Source: Zhouia amylolytica (GTDB taxonomy: Bacteria > Bacteroidota > Bacteroidia > Flavobacteriales > Flavobacteriaceae). From it: 64,000 bases of DNA. Below are positions 25,797 to 34,434 of the stretch, one piece after another. Both the position numbers and the translations under genes were made by a program. The DNA lies in NCBI RefSeq assembly GCF_900116365.1, contig NZ_FPAG01000002.1, positions 361,341 through 425,340 of the forward strand. The letters run 5' to 3'. The notes under the pieces are model-generated. The model ran no database searches. It had not been told where the DNA came from and saw only the letters and a program-made list of their open reading frames with translations. Each line of letters opens with the position of its first letter. Position 1 is the first letter of the stretch.

Positions 25797-28700
25797 TTAT
25801 TGTTTGAAATATTGTAATTGAAACATGCTGTTTAAATAGTTGGCCAAAGCTTCCTGAGCGGCAACCTCAGAAGCAATAGCATCTTTGATCATCTGTGAAA
25901 AACCACTATAGTCAATGGCTCCTTCCTTATAAGCCATTAAGGCTCCGGATCGTTGTTCTTTGGCCAGAGGCAAAACTTCATTAGCATAAAATTCCCACGA
26001 TTGTGCCCATTTTTCATAATTGGCAACTGCCTGAACCATTTCAGATCTGATCACTCGATTTTGATAATTTACTTCCGATTTTACAATAGCGGCATCATAT
26101 TTAGCTTTCTTGATTTTAGCCCGATCTTTTCCCGAAAGAAAAGGCACCGAGATTCCGGCCTGGTAACTATAAAACCCCGTATTATTATTAATCTCCTGCA
26201 GTCCTCCCTGAAGATTAAATTTAGGTAGCATCCCGGCCTTGGCATTTTTATAATTCGATTCAGCCAGTTCGACACGTTTCTCATTCGTTAAAAATGCCGG
26301 GTGACTCTCAAGATGCATTTCCTTTACATCTATAACGGGTATAGTTAAATCATCAGTAACCGTATATACCGTGTCTGCACCGAGCCATAGATTCAATTGC
26401 TGCAAGGAAATCTCATAATCCTTTTTCGTTTGAGCTAATTGGTTCTGTATTTTCAAGGCTTGATTTCTCGCTGCTAAATATTCCAGTTTAGAAATAGCCT
26501 CTACCTCATAATTTAAGGTAACCGCTTTTGAGAAATTCTTATAAATGGAGTCCAGTTCAACATACAGATTAAGTTTCCTTTTTTGTTGCAAAGTATGGGC
26601 CCATGCTTTTTTTACTTCGGTAGAAACCTCCAGTTGTGTTAACTGATAAATGTTTTCCGCCAATTCGATCCTTTTTTGTTGCAGTCGCTTTTTGGAAAAA
26701 ATACCAAGGAGATCAATATTCGATTGACTGATACCAACGGTCGTATATATACCGGCTTCCTCATTTATTTCTTCCCCTCCGGTAAAAACCTGGGTAGTTC
26801 CAAGGTCGAACGCCGTGCCTTGCAATGCTTCCTGTTTTTCCATTTCCAGTAATTGCTGTTGTAGCAACGGATAGTTTCTTTCGGCTAATTGTATAGCCTC
26901 TCCTAAACCGATCTCAGGATATGGTTGGTTTTGTGCATTAATGCTATTAGGAACAATAATGATGAAGATAACAGCTGTAATGGTAGCTAGTTGTTTCTTA
27001 GGTACTTTCATCGGTTTCGATTTGTTTTCAACCCAATGATATAATATCGGTAGAATGAATAAGGTGAGTAGAGTAGAAGTGATTAATCCTCCAATAACCA
27101 CGGTTGCAAGGGGTCTTTGCACTTCAGCTCCAGCCGAAGCAGATAGGGCCATTGGTAAAAATCCAAGCACATCCGTAAATGCAGTAAGCATAATAGGACG
27201 AATACGTCTTTTCGTTCCTTTCAGGATTCGTTCTCTCAGGTTGGTAACTCCTTCTTCCTTTAATTCATTTAATCCGCTAATCATTACCAAACCATTTAAT
27301 ACCGCTACCCCAAATAGCACGATGAATCCAACACCAGCGGAAATACTGAATGGTAAATCGCGGAACCATAAGGCGAGTACCCCACCGATCGTAGCCATAG
27401 GAATGGCAACGTAGATCATTAAAGTCTGAGGAAATGATTTTAACGCAAAATAGATAAGAATGAATATCAGGAATAGTGCTATGGGAACCACCGTCTGTAG
27501 TCGGTTGCTGGCTCGCTCGAGATTTTCGAAGGCTCCCCCGTAACGAATATAATAACCAGGAGGCAGCTGAAAGCTTTCTTGTAATTTTTGTTGTATGTCT
27601 TCTACCACCGATTTAACATCCCGGTCCCTGATGTTAATCCCTACATAGGTACGACGGTTAGTGTTGTCTCTGCTTATTTGCATGGGACCCGGTCGATAGC
27701 TTATCTCCGCCACCTCCCTCAAAGGAATCTGACTACCGGATGACAGGGTAACAAATAGGTTTTTGAGATCGGAAATATCCGTTCGACTGTTTTTCTGTAA
27801 ACGCACCACAAGATCGAAGCGCTTTTCACCCTCAAAGATAACCCCGGCATTAGCTCCTGCGAAAGCAGCTTCTACAATGGTATTAAGTTCATTGATCTGT
27901 AAGCCATATTGTGCAAGTTTACTTCGGTTATAAGCTACAGAAATTTGCGGCTGACCAGTGGTTGCTTCTACTTTCATATCGGCCACGCCTGGAATGTTGG
28001 CAATGAGTTTACCGATTTCTTCGGCCTTTGCAGCCAGTACCTCCAGGTCTTCACCGAAGAGTTTAATGGCAACATCTTCACGTACTCCTGTTAACAGCTC
28101 ATTAAAACGCATTTCTATAGGTTGGGTAAATTCGTAATTTACACCGGGTACAATGCTAACTGCCTCTTTTATTCGATCCACCAGCGCTGCTTTATTAGGT
28201 GCTGAAACAAATTCGGAAGGGTCTTTTAAAATAACAAAGACATCGGCTATATCCATCGGCATTGGATCGGTAGGAACGTCCGCAACACCAATCCTGCTTA
28301 TAACTGATGTTACTTCGGGAAAATCAGCTTTAATGATGCGCTCTATTTTTGTGGTGGTTTCAATGGTCTCAGAAAGTGAACTGCCGGGTTTTAAGATAGC
28401 GTGAAAGGCAATATCTCCCTCATCGAGCTGTGGAATGAATTCACCACCCATTCTACTGAAAAGGAAAACGATGAAAGCAAAAATAACCACCGCACCTCCA
28501 ACAATGTATTTACCTTTTTCTAAAGCCTTTGATAAGATCGGTTCATATTTACTTTCAATCCAATGAACAAAACGATCCCCATAAGATTGTTTCAGAGTTT
28601 TTGACCCCCTTAAAAACAAGGCAGAGACCATTGGCACGTAAGTCAAACAAAGGATCATAGCACCCACCATGGCAAATATAAAAGTAAGAGCCATGGGTTG

Positions 28701-30122
28701 GAACATTTTACCTTCAACACCTTCTAATGCTAGAATAGGTATGAAAACAATAAGGATGATGAGCTGGCCGAAGAAGGCAGAATTCATCATTTTTTTGGAT
28801 GCAGATGCTGCGATTTTATCACGTTGCTTTTCTGAGAGTTCTTTATTACTGTTGGCTTTAGTGACAATTAAGAATACAGTACTTTCTACAATGATCACCG
28901 CACCATCAACGATAATTCCAAAGTCAATGGCACCAAGACTCATTAAATTGGCCCAAACCCCGAATAGGTGCATTAGAATAAAGGCAAACAATAACGATAA
29001 CGGAATAGTGGAAGCCACAATAAGTCCACCCCTCCAATTTCCTAATAAAAGAACAAGTACAAAAATTACAATAAGACCACCCTCCAGCAGGTTATTCGTG
29101 ACGGTACCCGTAGTTTCACTGATCAGCTCACTTCTATCCAAAAATGGTTTTACCGAAACTCCTTCGGGTAAGGATTGCTGAATTTGCTGCATACGATCCT
29201 TAACATGATTGATGACGTTATTAGAGTTGGCACCTTTTAACATTAAGATCATTCCACCGACTACTTCACCTTTACCATCTTTTGTAAGAGCTCCATATCT
29301 AACGGCGTTGCCAATAGTAACATTGCTGATGTCCTTGATACGTATGGGAATATTGTTGACATTCTTGACAACAATGTTTTCTATATCAGAAACAGATTTT
29401 ACTAAACCTTCACCCCTGATAAAATTTGCCTGATGGTTCTTTTCAATATATGCACCACCAGTATTCTGATTGTTATTTTCCAGCGCTTTGAATACATCCG
29501 AAATGGATAGTCCGATAGCCCTGAGTTCATCTGGTTTAACTGCAATTTCATATTGTTTCTTGTTACCTCCAAAGGCATTTACCTCGATAACGCCCGGTAC
29601 CATAGCCATTTGCCTTCTGATAATCCAGTCTTGTATGGTGCGCAATTCGGTTTCATTATATCGGTCTGCGTAAGTGCTGTCTACCTCAAGGGTGTATTGG
29701 TAGATTTCACCCAACCCGGTCGAAATCGGACCCATTGTCGGTTTTCCAAATCCCTCCGGAATTTGTTCCTGAATTTCGGGTAACTTTTCAGATACCAACT
29801 GTCGTGGCAGGTAAGTTCCCATATTATCATTGAAAACAATGGTTACGACAGATAGTCCAAAACGTGAGATAGAGCGTATCTCTTCCACCTCGGGTAGGTT
29901 GCTCATTGCTAATTCCACGGGGTAGGTTACAAATTGTTCAATTTCTTCGGTACCTAAATTAGGGGCCTGGGTAATTATTTGTACCTGGTTATTGGTAATA
30001 TCGGGTACTGCATCTATCGGAACTTTGGTCATACTCCATATGCCCGTTCCAATAATAGCCAGGGTGAACAACCCAATTATAAATTTATTATTGATTGAGA
30101 AATCAATGATTCTGTTAATCAT
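25797..30122 (-). CDS. CusA/CzcA-type heavy-metal RND pump fused to a TolC-like outer-membrane domain
   Basis: The 1441-residue protein combines two proteins. Residues 1 to about 1040 are a complete metal-type RND pump with twelve helices and the TM4 charged motif DFGIIVDGAVIIVE used for proton relay. After it comes a hydrophobic segment with a basic start (KKQLATITAVIFIIIV... ending in NAQ near residue 1063) that looks like a former signal peptide, then about 378 residues of TolC-like helical repeat (1064-1441) with the paired LxYxxARNQAL and ALMAYKEGAIDYS segments. Such fusions occur in Bacteroidota. Whether the polypeptide is cleaved at NAQ-NQ is unknown. The metal is not certain; the clustered P1B-4 ATPase and Fur regulator suggest Zn/Co/Cd-type divalent metals. 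Confidence 0.88.
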   Translation of the reverse strand: MINRIIDFSINNKFIIGLFTLAIIGTGIWSMTKVPIDAVPDITNNQVQIITQAPNLGTEEIEQFVTYPVELAMSNLPEVEEIRSISRFGLSVVTIVFNDNMGTYLPRQLVSEKLPEIQEQIPEGFGKPTMGPISTGLGEIYQYTLEVDSTYADRYNETELRTIQDWIIRRQMAMVPGVIEVNAFGGNKKQYEIAVKPDELRAIGLSISDVFKALENNNQNTGGAYIEKNHQANFIRGEGLVKSVSDIENIVVKNVNNIPIRIKDISNVTIGNAVRYGALTKDGKGEVVGGMILMLKGANSNNVINHVKDRMQQIQQSLPEGVSVKPFLDRSELISETTGTVTNNLLEGGLIVIFVLVLLLGNWRGGLIVASTIPLSLLFAFILMHLFGVWANLMSLGAIDFGIIVDGAVIIVESTVFLIVTKANSNKELSEKQRDKIAASASKKMMNSAFFGQLIILIVFIPILALEGVEGKMFQPMALTFIFAMVGAMILCLTYVPMVSALFLRGSKTLKQSYGDRFVHWIESKYEPILSKALEKGKYIVGGAVVIFAFIVFLFSRMGGEFIPQLDEGDIAFHAILKPGSSLSETIETTTKIERIIKADFPEVTSVISRIGVADVPTDPMPMDIADVFVILKDPSEFVSAPNKAALVDRIKEAVSIVPGVNYEFTQPIEMRFNELLTGVREDVAIKLFGEDLEVLAAKAEEIGKLIANIPGVADMKVEATTGQPQISVAYNRSKLAQYGLQINELNTIVEAAFAGANAGVIFEGEKRFDLVVRLQKNSRTDISDLKNLFVTLSSGSQIPLREVAEISYRPGPMQISRDNTNRRTYVGINIRDRDVKSVVEDIQQKLQESFQLPPGYYIRYGGAFENLERASNRLQTVVPIALFLIFILIYFALKSFPQTLMIYVAIPMATIGGVLALWFRDLPFSISAGVGFIVLFGVAVLNGLVMISGLNELKEEGVTNLRERILKGTKRRIRPIMLTAFTDVLGFLPMALSASAGAEVQRPLATVVIGGLITSTLLTLFILPILYHWVENKSKPMKVPKKQLATITAVIFIIIVPNSINAQNQPYPEIGLGEAIQLAERNYPLLQQQLLEMEKQEALQGTAFDLGTTQVFTGGEEINEEAGIYTTVGISQSNIDLLGIFSKKRLQQKRIELAENIYQLTQLEVSTEVKKAWAHTLQQKRKLNLYVELDSIYKNFSKAVTLNYEVEAISKLEYLAARNQALKIQNQLAQTKKDYEISLQQLNLWLGADTVYTVTDDLTIPVIDVKEMHLESHPAFLTNEKRVELAESNYKNAKAGMLPKFNLQGGLQEINNNTGFYSYQAGISVPFLSGKDRAKIKKAKYDAAIVKSEVNYQNRVIRSEMVQAVANYEKWAQSWEFYANEVLPLAKEQRSGALMAYKEGAIDYSGFSQMIKDAIASEVAAQEALANYLNSMFQLQYFKQ

Positions 30123-30190
30123 GATTATGGTTTTAATTCAACTTAATTATAGGGTATTGGTAATCTGTCTGTGTATTTCAGAAGATTATA

Positions 30191-30206
30191 AAATAATACG
30201 TTATTT
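30191..30206. promoter_or_regulatory. AT-rich palindrome, candidate metal-regulator operator
   Basis: AAATAA-TACG-TTATTT is a 6-bp-arm palindrome, 70-85 bases before the CusA-TolC start on the minus strand. Position and AT-rich symmetry fit a Fur-family site; the binding protein is inferred. Confidence 0.35.
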
Positions 30207-30217
30207 AAAATATTGAA

Positions 30218-30520
30218 TTAAACCTGTGGTGGTCGAAGTAACCTGTTTAGGTGTGAGTCCATCACTAAGTCAATATAAATACTCGTAAAAGACAATATGA
30301 TAGTGGAACCTTTGGTTTCAAAAAGTTGCGTAGGAAAAGTAGTGTGAGAATGGCAACACTGACATACACAAAACGGAGAACATAAGTCTACATGTTGTTC
30401 GTGATCACTGTGGTCAGAGGCAACCTGCATTTCACAATCCGCCTTAACTTCTGCATCAGAGCAGGGAGCCATGGATAAGCTGATTAGAAAAATTGCGAGT
30501 ATGAATGCTATCGTTTTCAC
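30218..30520 (-). CDS. small Cys/His-rich secreted protein (DUF6660-like)
   Basis: The 100-residue product starts with a signal peptide (MKTIAFILAIFLISLSMAP) and then has a cluster of potential metal ligands: six to seven Cys and several His between residues 20 and 60 (DHSDHEQH, CSPFC, CQCCHSH). The C-terminal half is a strand plus a basic tail. Small proteins like this often precede metal RND operons in flavobacteria and may bind periplasmic metal. The gene sits between the Fur-type regulator and the CusA-TolC gene on the same strand. Confidence 0.7.
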   Translation of the reverse strand: MKTIAFILAIFLISLSMAPCSDAEVKADCEMQVASDHSDHEQHVDLCSPFCVCQCCHSHTTFPTQLFETKGSTIILSFTSIYIDLVMDSHLNRLLRPPQV

Positions 30521-30544
30521 ATGGTAAATATAGTAATTAATTTA

Positions 30545-30559
30545 TGCAACCAATTTGCA
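30545..30559. promoter_or_regulatory. palindrome TGCAA-N5-TTGCA, candidate operator
   Basis: It lies in the 43-base gap between the Fur-type gene and the Cys/His-rich gene, about 25 bases before the latter's start on the minus strand. Symmetry and position suggest a repressor site. Confidence 0.35.
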
Positions 30560-30563
30560 AAAG

Positions 30564-30980
30564 TTAAGATTCACAATTAGGACATACCCCTTTATAAACC
30601 ATAGTGGCACTCGTAACCTTAAAACCAGACGGGATATTGGTGGAGGGAATCTTGGACTTCATAAAGCAAAAGGTTTCTTCACAAACAGAGCAGTGAAAAT
30701 GTATATGCTGATCTTGTGGTTCACAGTTACAATTTTCTTCGCACATGGCGTACTTTAAAGAACCGGTACCGTCTTCAATACTATGGATAAGCTTTTTTTC
30801 TTCAAATGTCTTTAAAGTACGATATAAGGTGGTTTTATCCACGCGATCAAAACAGGCTTCCAGATCACTTAGGCTCATAGCACTTTTTGAGGATATAAGC
30901 TGCTTTAAAACTAAGATCCGCATGGAAGTAGGTTTGATCTGATGTTTATTTAATGCATTCTCAAGATTCATTTCGATCAT
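30564..30980 (-). CDS. Fur-family metal-dependent transcriptional regulator
   Basis: The protein is about 139 residues from the Met at 30980; Mets at 30995 and 30971 are also possible. The winged helix contains the DKTTLYRTLKTFEEKKLI recognition region. The metal-sensing part shows HIHFHCSVC and VCPNC, giving the two CxxC pairs of the structural zinc site, plus a CEENCNC loop that adds further thiols. It heads the minus-strand metal cluster, so it probably represses the export genes behind it. The exact subfamily (Zur, Fur, other) cannot be fixed by eye. Confidence 0.87.
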   Translation of the reverse strand: MIEMNLENALNKHQIKPTSMRILVLKQLISSKSAMSLSDLEACFDRVDKTTLYRTLKTFEEKKLIHSIEDGTGSLKYAMCEENCNCEPQDQHIHFHCSVCEETFCFMKSKIPSTNIPSGFKVTSATMVYKGVCPNCES

Positions 30981-31077
30981 TATTACTATCTTCAAAATTA
31001 CAAAATACGACTACATATTGTGATTTAAACTGACTATATTTAAGTTTTAAGTTACTGTGTATATAACGACCTCATTA

Positions 31078-31668
31078 ATGTTCGAAAATTTTAAAGCCTA
31101 CCTGGTAGATAAATCGGGAATTGAATCGTCAAAATGTGAAGCGCTGTCGAGAACGGTAAAATCCTTAGATTTTAAAAAAGGATCATACTTATTACGGCCT
31201 GGCGAGATATGCCATCATACATTTTTTGTCGAAAAAGGACTCCTCAGAGCTTATACGGTCGACGAACAAGGAAAAGAGCATATCATTCAATTTGCCTCGG
31301 AAAGTTGGCTGATGTCCGATCGAAGCAGTGCTTATTTTAATGAACCGGCAGATTATTTCATTGAAGCTATTGAAGATACAACGGTTATTTTAATCGATAA
31401 AGAGCTGATCAATGCTTTGTCAAAACAAAGTGAATCTTTTAGGAGACACAATAATAAACTCTTACATAACCACATCAGACATCTTCAGAAAAGAATCAAT
31501 ATGCTTTTGGGAGCATCTGCTGAAAGCAGATACCTCGATTTCGTTCAAATGCATTACGATTTAACCCTGAGGGTACCGCAGTGGATGATTGCATCATATT
31601 TAGGGATTACCCCCGAAAGTTTAAGCAGGGTTCGGAAGGAGTTGGCAAAAAAGAATTTCAAGCCATAA
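31078..31668 (+). CDS. Crp/Fnr-family regulator
   Basis: From the ATG at 31078 the product has 196 residues; a GTG seven codons upstream is possible but less likely. Residues about 10-115 form a cyclic-nucleotide-binding-type barrel (LDFKKGSYLLRPGEICHHTFFVEKG), and about 140-190 a winged helix (MIASYLGITPESLSRVRKEL) with recognition helix. It has no N-terminal Cys cluster, so it is not an Fnr-type FeS sensor. It is divergent from the Fur-type gene and 128 bases upstream of three pirin genes in the same direction, a neighbourhood often seen for pirins and suggesting control of them. Confidence 0.85.
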   Translation: MFENFKAYLVDKSGIESSKCEALSRTVKSLDFKKGSYLLRPGEICHHTFFVEKGLLRAYTVDEQGKEHIIQFASESWLMSDRSSAYFNEPADYFIEAIEDTTVILIDKELINALSKQSESFRRHNNKLLHNHIRHLQKRINMLLGASAESRYLDFVQMHYDLTLRVPQWMIASYLGITPESLSRVRKELAKKNFKP

Positions 31669-31768
31669 AACTCGTTGACTTCAAGGTTGTAAAGATTTCC
31701 TCATTGCGCCTGTGGTTTTAATACTTCTTACCATACATCAATGCATAGGCCCTTACCTTAGTTTAATT

Positions 31769-31779
31769 TTACAGTGTAA
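31769..31779. promoter_or_regulatory. palindrome TTACA-G-TGTAA upstream of pirin genes
   Basis: A perfect 5-bp-arm palindrome lies 17 bases before the first pirin ATG, in front of an AAAAGGAG Shine-Dalgarno-like run. It may be an operator for the adjacent Crp/Fnr regulator. Confidence 0.3.
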
Positions 31780-31796
31780 TTAAAAGGAGATTTATA

Positions 31797-32675
31797 ATGA
31801 AGACAAAAAAAGTAGAATTGGTAGTAGCACCACCAGCACCGCATTTCGTTGGCGATGGTTTTAGGGTGCATAATTTTATACCCGGTGGATACCATTTAGA
31901 TATGCAGCGAATGGACCCGTTTATTATGTTCGATTATAATTCTAAGTTTTACTTCCCACCAAGCGATCAACCGAAAGGAGTAGGGGTTCATCCACATAGA
32001 GGGTTTGAAACTGTTACAATTGCTTATAAAGGAAAAGTAGCACACCACGATAGTGCGGGCAACAGCGGAGTTATAGGTGAAGGTGATGTACAGTGGATGA
32101 CAGCGGCCTCAGGTGTTTTACATAAAGAATATCACGAAGAGCATTTTAGTAAGGAGGGTGGTGATTTCCAAATGGTACAATTATGGGTTAATCTTCCCGC
32201 AGCATTCAAAATGTCTGATCCAAAATATCAGGGGATTAAAAGTGACCAAATGGGAAGATTTCAACTTCCGGATGATCAAGGGGAGGTAGCGGTAATAGCC
32301 GGAGAATACATGGATGTGAAAGGCCCTGCTACTACTTTTTCACCGGTACAGATGTACAATGTATCATTAAACAAAAATGGAGAAGCTCAATTTTCCTTTC
32401 CCGCACATTATAACACCGGGTTATTGGTTTTGGAAGGTAACATTATGGTAAATGGATCGGAACAGGCCGAAACCGACCGTTTTGTGTTGTTTGAAAATGA
32501 AGGCGAAACCTTCACTATTAAAGCATCAGAAGATGCTAAAATACTGATTTTAAGCGGAGAGCCTCTAAATGAACCTATCGCAGCCCATGGCCCCTTTGTA
32601 ATGAACTATAAAGCTGAAATATTACAGGCTTTTGAAGACTTCAATCTGGGGAAATTTGGGTATCTTGAAGATTAA
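31797..32675 (+). CDS. pirin family protein 1
   Basis: The 292-residue bicupin shows the pirin signature in its N-terminal cupin: VHPHRGFETVTI supplies two metal-binding His, the next His comes in KVAHHDSAG, and a Glu/His site follows in VLHKEYHEE. The C-terminal cupin is degenerate. Pirins are iron-binding proteins of the cytoplasm; some are quercetinases, others bind transcription factors or pyruvate dehydrogenase. It is the first of three consecutive pirin genes and is preceded by a good ribosome-binding sequence, unusual for this phylum. Confidence 0.9.
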   Translation: MKTKKVELVVAPPAPHFVGDGFRVHNFIPGGYHLDMQRMDPFIMFDYNSKFYFPPSDQPKGVGVHPHRGFETVTIAYKGKVAHHDSAGNSGVIGEGDVQWMTAASGVLHKEYHEEHFSKEGGDFQMVQLWVNLPAAFKMSDPKYQGIKSDQMGRFQLPDDQGEVAVIAGEYMDVKGPATTFSPVQMYNVSLNKNGEAQFSFPAHYNTGLLVLEGNIMVNGSEQAETDRFVLFENEGETFTIKASEDAKILILSGEPLNEPIAAHGPFVMNYKAEILQAFEDFNLGKFGYLED

Positions 32676-32711
32676 TAGTTTGATTTTTTAAAAACATTAA
32701 TAAATGCAATC

Positions 32712-33611
32712 ATGTCTAATATTCAATTAATTATTGAAGAACGTGCTGCGGATATAGGCAATTTTCTGGTAGGTAGGTTGTTACCATTCAGGAAGAAGCG
32801 AATGGTCGGCCCCTTTATTTTTATCGATCACATGGGGCCAGCTGCTTTAAAAGAACACCAGAATATAGATGTAGGACCACATCCACATATCGGCTTGTCT
32901 ACCCTTACGTATTTGTTTGAAGGAAGTATGATGCACCGGGATAGCCTGGGTACTGAAATAGAAATAACACCTGGTGCTGTGAACTGGATGACGGCGGGCA
33001 AAGGAATTGTTCATTCCGAACGAACCCCGGAATACCTCAGGACATCGGAGAAAAGTATGCATGGATTACAAATTTGGGTGGCCTTGCCAAAAGCACTGGA
33101 ATTTATGGATCCTACTTTTACTCATGTAGAAAAAGAAGACCTGCCAGCATGGACTTCCGAAGGGGTACACTATAAACTAATAGCAGGGAAAGCCTTCGAT
33201 AAAGAATCACCAGTTCCGGTACATAGTGAACTCTATTTTATTGAAATTAAAACGAAAAAGCGTGCAACTATAAATATAGGGAACCATTTATTTGGAGAAA
33301 GCGCACTGTACATTTTGGAAGGAAGCGTAATCAGTGAAGGAAATGTATTTGAACCAAAGCAAATTTTGGTCGCTAAAGACAGTACCCTTTGCGAATTTGA
33401 AATGGCAGACAACACTACTGTTTACATTTTTGGAGGTGTTCCATTTCCCGAAGAAAGACATATTTATTGGAACTTCGTCGCCTCTGAAAAGGAAACCATC
33501 GAAAAAGCAAAGGAAGATTGGAGATCAGAACGATTTCCAGTAATTCCAAATGATGATGGAGCTTTAGTGCCGTTACCTCCGGAAAAAACAAATGGCTTGA
33601 AACATAAATAA
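32712..33611 (+). CDS. pirin family protein 2
   Basis: The 299-residue protein is a second bicupin pirin with metal residues in GPHPHIGLSTLTYLFEG, MHRDSLG and IVHSERTP. It follows pirin 1 by 36 bases in the same direction. It differs clearly from pirin 1 and pirin 3, with a longer C-terminus ending in a KERH/PV-type segment (FPVIPNDDGALVPLP). Role within the cluster is not known; co-expression with the next pirin is likely because the gap is only 26 bases. Confidence 0.9.
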   Translation: MSNIQLIIEERAADIGNFLVGRLLPFRKKRMVGPFIFIDHMGPAALKEHQNIDVGPHPHIGLSTLTYLFEGSMMHRDSLGTEIEITPGAVNWMTAGKGIVHSERTPEYLRTSEKSMHGLQIWVALPKALEFMDPTFTHVEKEDLPAWTSEGVHYKLIAGKAFDKESPVPVHSELYFIEIKTKKRATINIGNHLFGESALYILEGSVISEGNVFEPKQILVAKDSTLCEFEMADNTTVYIFGGVPFPEERHIYWNFVASEKETIEKAKEDWRSERFPVIPNDDGALVPLPPEKTNGLKHK

Positions 33612-33637
33612 TAATTAATTATTGGAAAGGATAAACA

Positions 33638-34348
33638 ATGAAAACGATATTGCATAAAAATGAAACAAGAGGACATGCAGATCATGGCTGGTTAAACAGC
33701 TATCACACTTTTAGTTTTGCTAATTACCACAATCCGGAAAGAATCCATTTTGGAGCTTTAAGAGTATTGAATGATGATACGGTAGCCGGTGGAATGGGGT
33801 TTGGTACCCATCCTCATGAAAATATGGAAATAGTATCTATCCCCCTCAAGGGAGCTTTGGAACATAAGGATAGTATGGGGAATATCGGCGTGATTAATAA
33901 GGGAGATATTCAGGTTATGAGTGCCGGTACAGGCGTATATCATAGTGAATACAATAAGAATAAAGATGAAGAGGTCAAGTTTCTTCAGATATGGGTTTTT
34001 CCCGATAAAAGAGGGGTTGAACCAAGATATGATCAAATGACCTTAAATGATGATGACAGACATAATACCCTACAGGAAGTCATTTCCCCGGGTTTTGATA
34101 AAGGATTATGGTTACATCAAGATGCATGGTTCTACCTTGGTAAGCTCGACACTGATAATACGCAGGAATATCACTTAAAAAAGGATACCAATGGGGTTTA
34201 TATATTTGTTTTGGAAGGAGAAATAACCATTGGAGATCAAAAGCTTCACAAAAGAGATGGATTTGGTATCTGGGAAACGGATATATTCACTTTAAAAGCA
34301 AATACCGATGCTGAAGTACTTCTGATGGAAGTCCCTATGGATATTTAA
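33638..34348 (+). CDS. pirin family protein 3 (YhhW/quercetinase-like)
   Basis: The 236-residue protein is the shorter YhhW-type pirin: the start FSFANYHNPERIHFG is typical, and the metal site appears in GTHPHENMEIVSIPL, LEHKDSMGN and VYHSEYN. YhhW relatives have quercetin 2,3-dioxygenase activity in vitro. It ends 64 bases before the sigma-54 activator gene; one arm of a long inverted repeat (34355-34368) lies directly after its stop. Confidence 0.9.
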   Translation: MKTILHKNETRGHADHGWLNSYHTFSFANYHNPERIHFGALRVLNDDTVAGGMGFGTHPHENMEIVSIPLKGALEHKDSMGNIGVINKGDIQVMSAGTGVYHSEYNKNKDEEVKFLQIWVFPDKRGVEPRYDQMTLNDDDRHNTLQEVISPGFDKGLWLHQDAWFYLGKLDTDNTQEYHLKKDTNGVYIFVLEGEITIGDQKLHKRDGFGIWETDIFTLKANTDAEVLLMEVPMDI

Positions 34349-34354
34349 AATTGC

Positions 34355-34434
34355 CGACCTCTTTAGATTATTCATTATATTTATATTACAAGATGCTAAT
34401 TATTAGAATGATATGGATACATCTAAAGAGGTCG
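34355..34434. repeat. 14-bp perfect inverted repeat spanning the start of the sigma-54 activator gene
   Basis: Arms CGACCTCTTTAGAT (34355-34368) and ATCTAAAGAGGTCG (34421-34434) enclose 52 bases including the ATG at 34413; the right arm is codons 3-8 of the gene. In RNA it would form a hairpin covering the translation start; as DNA it could be an operator pair. Confidence 0.85.
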
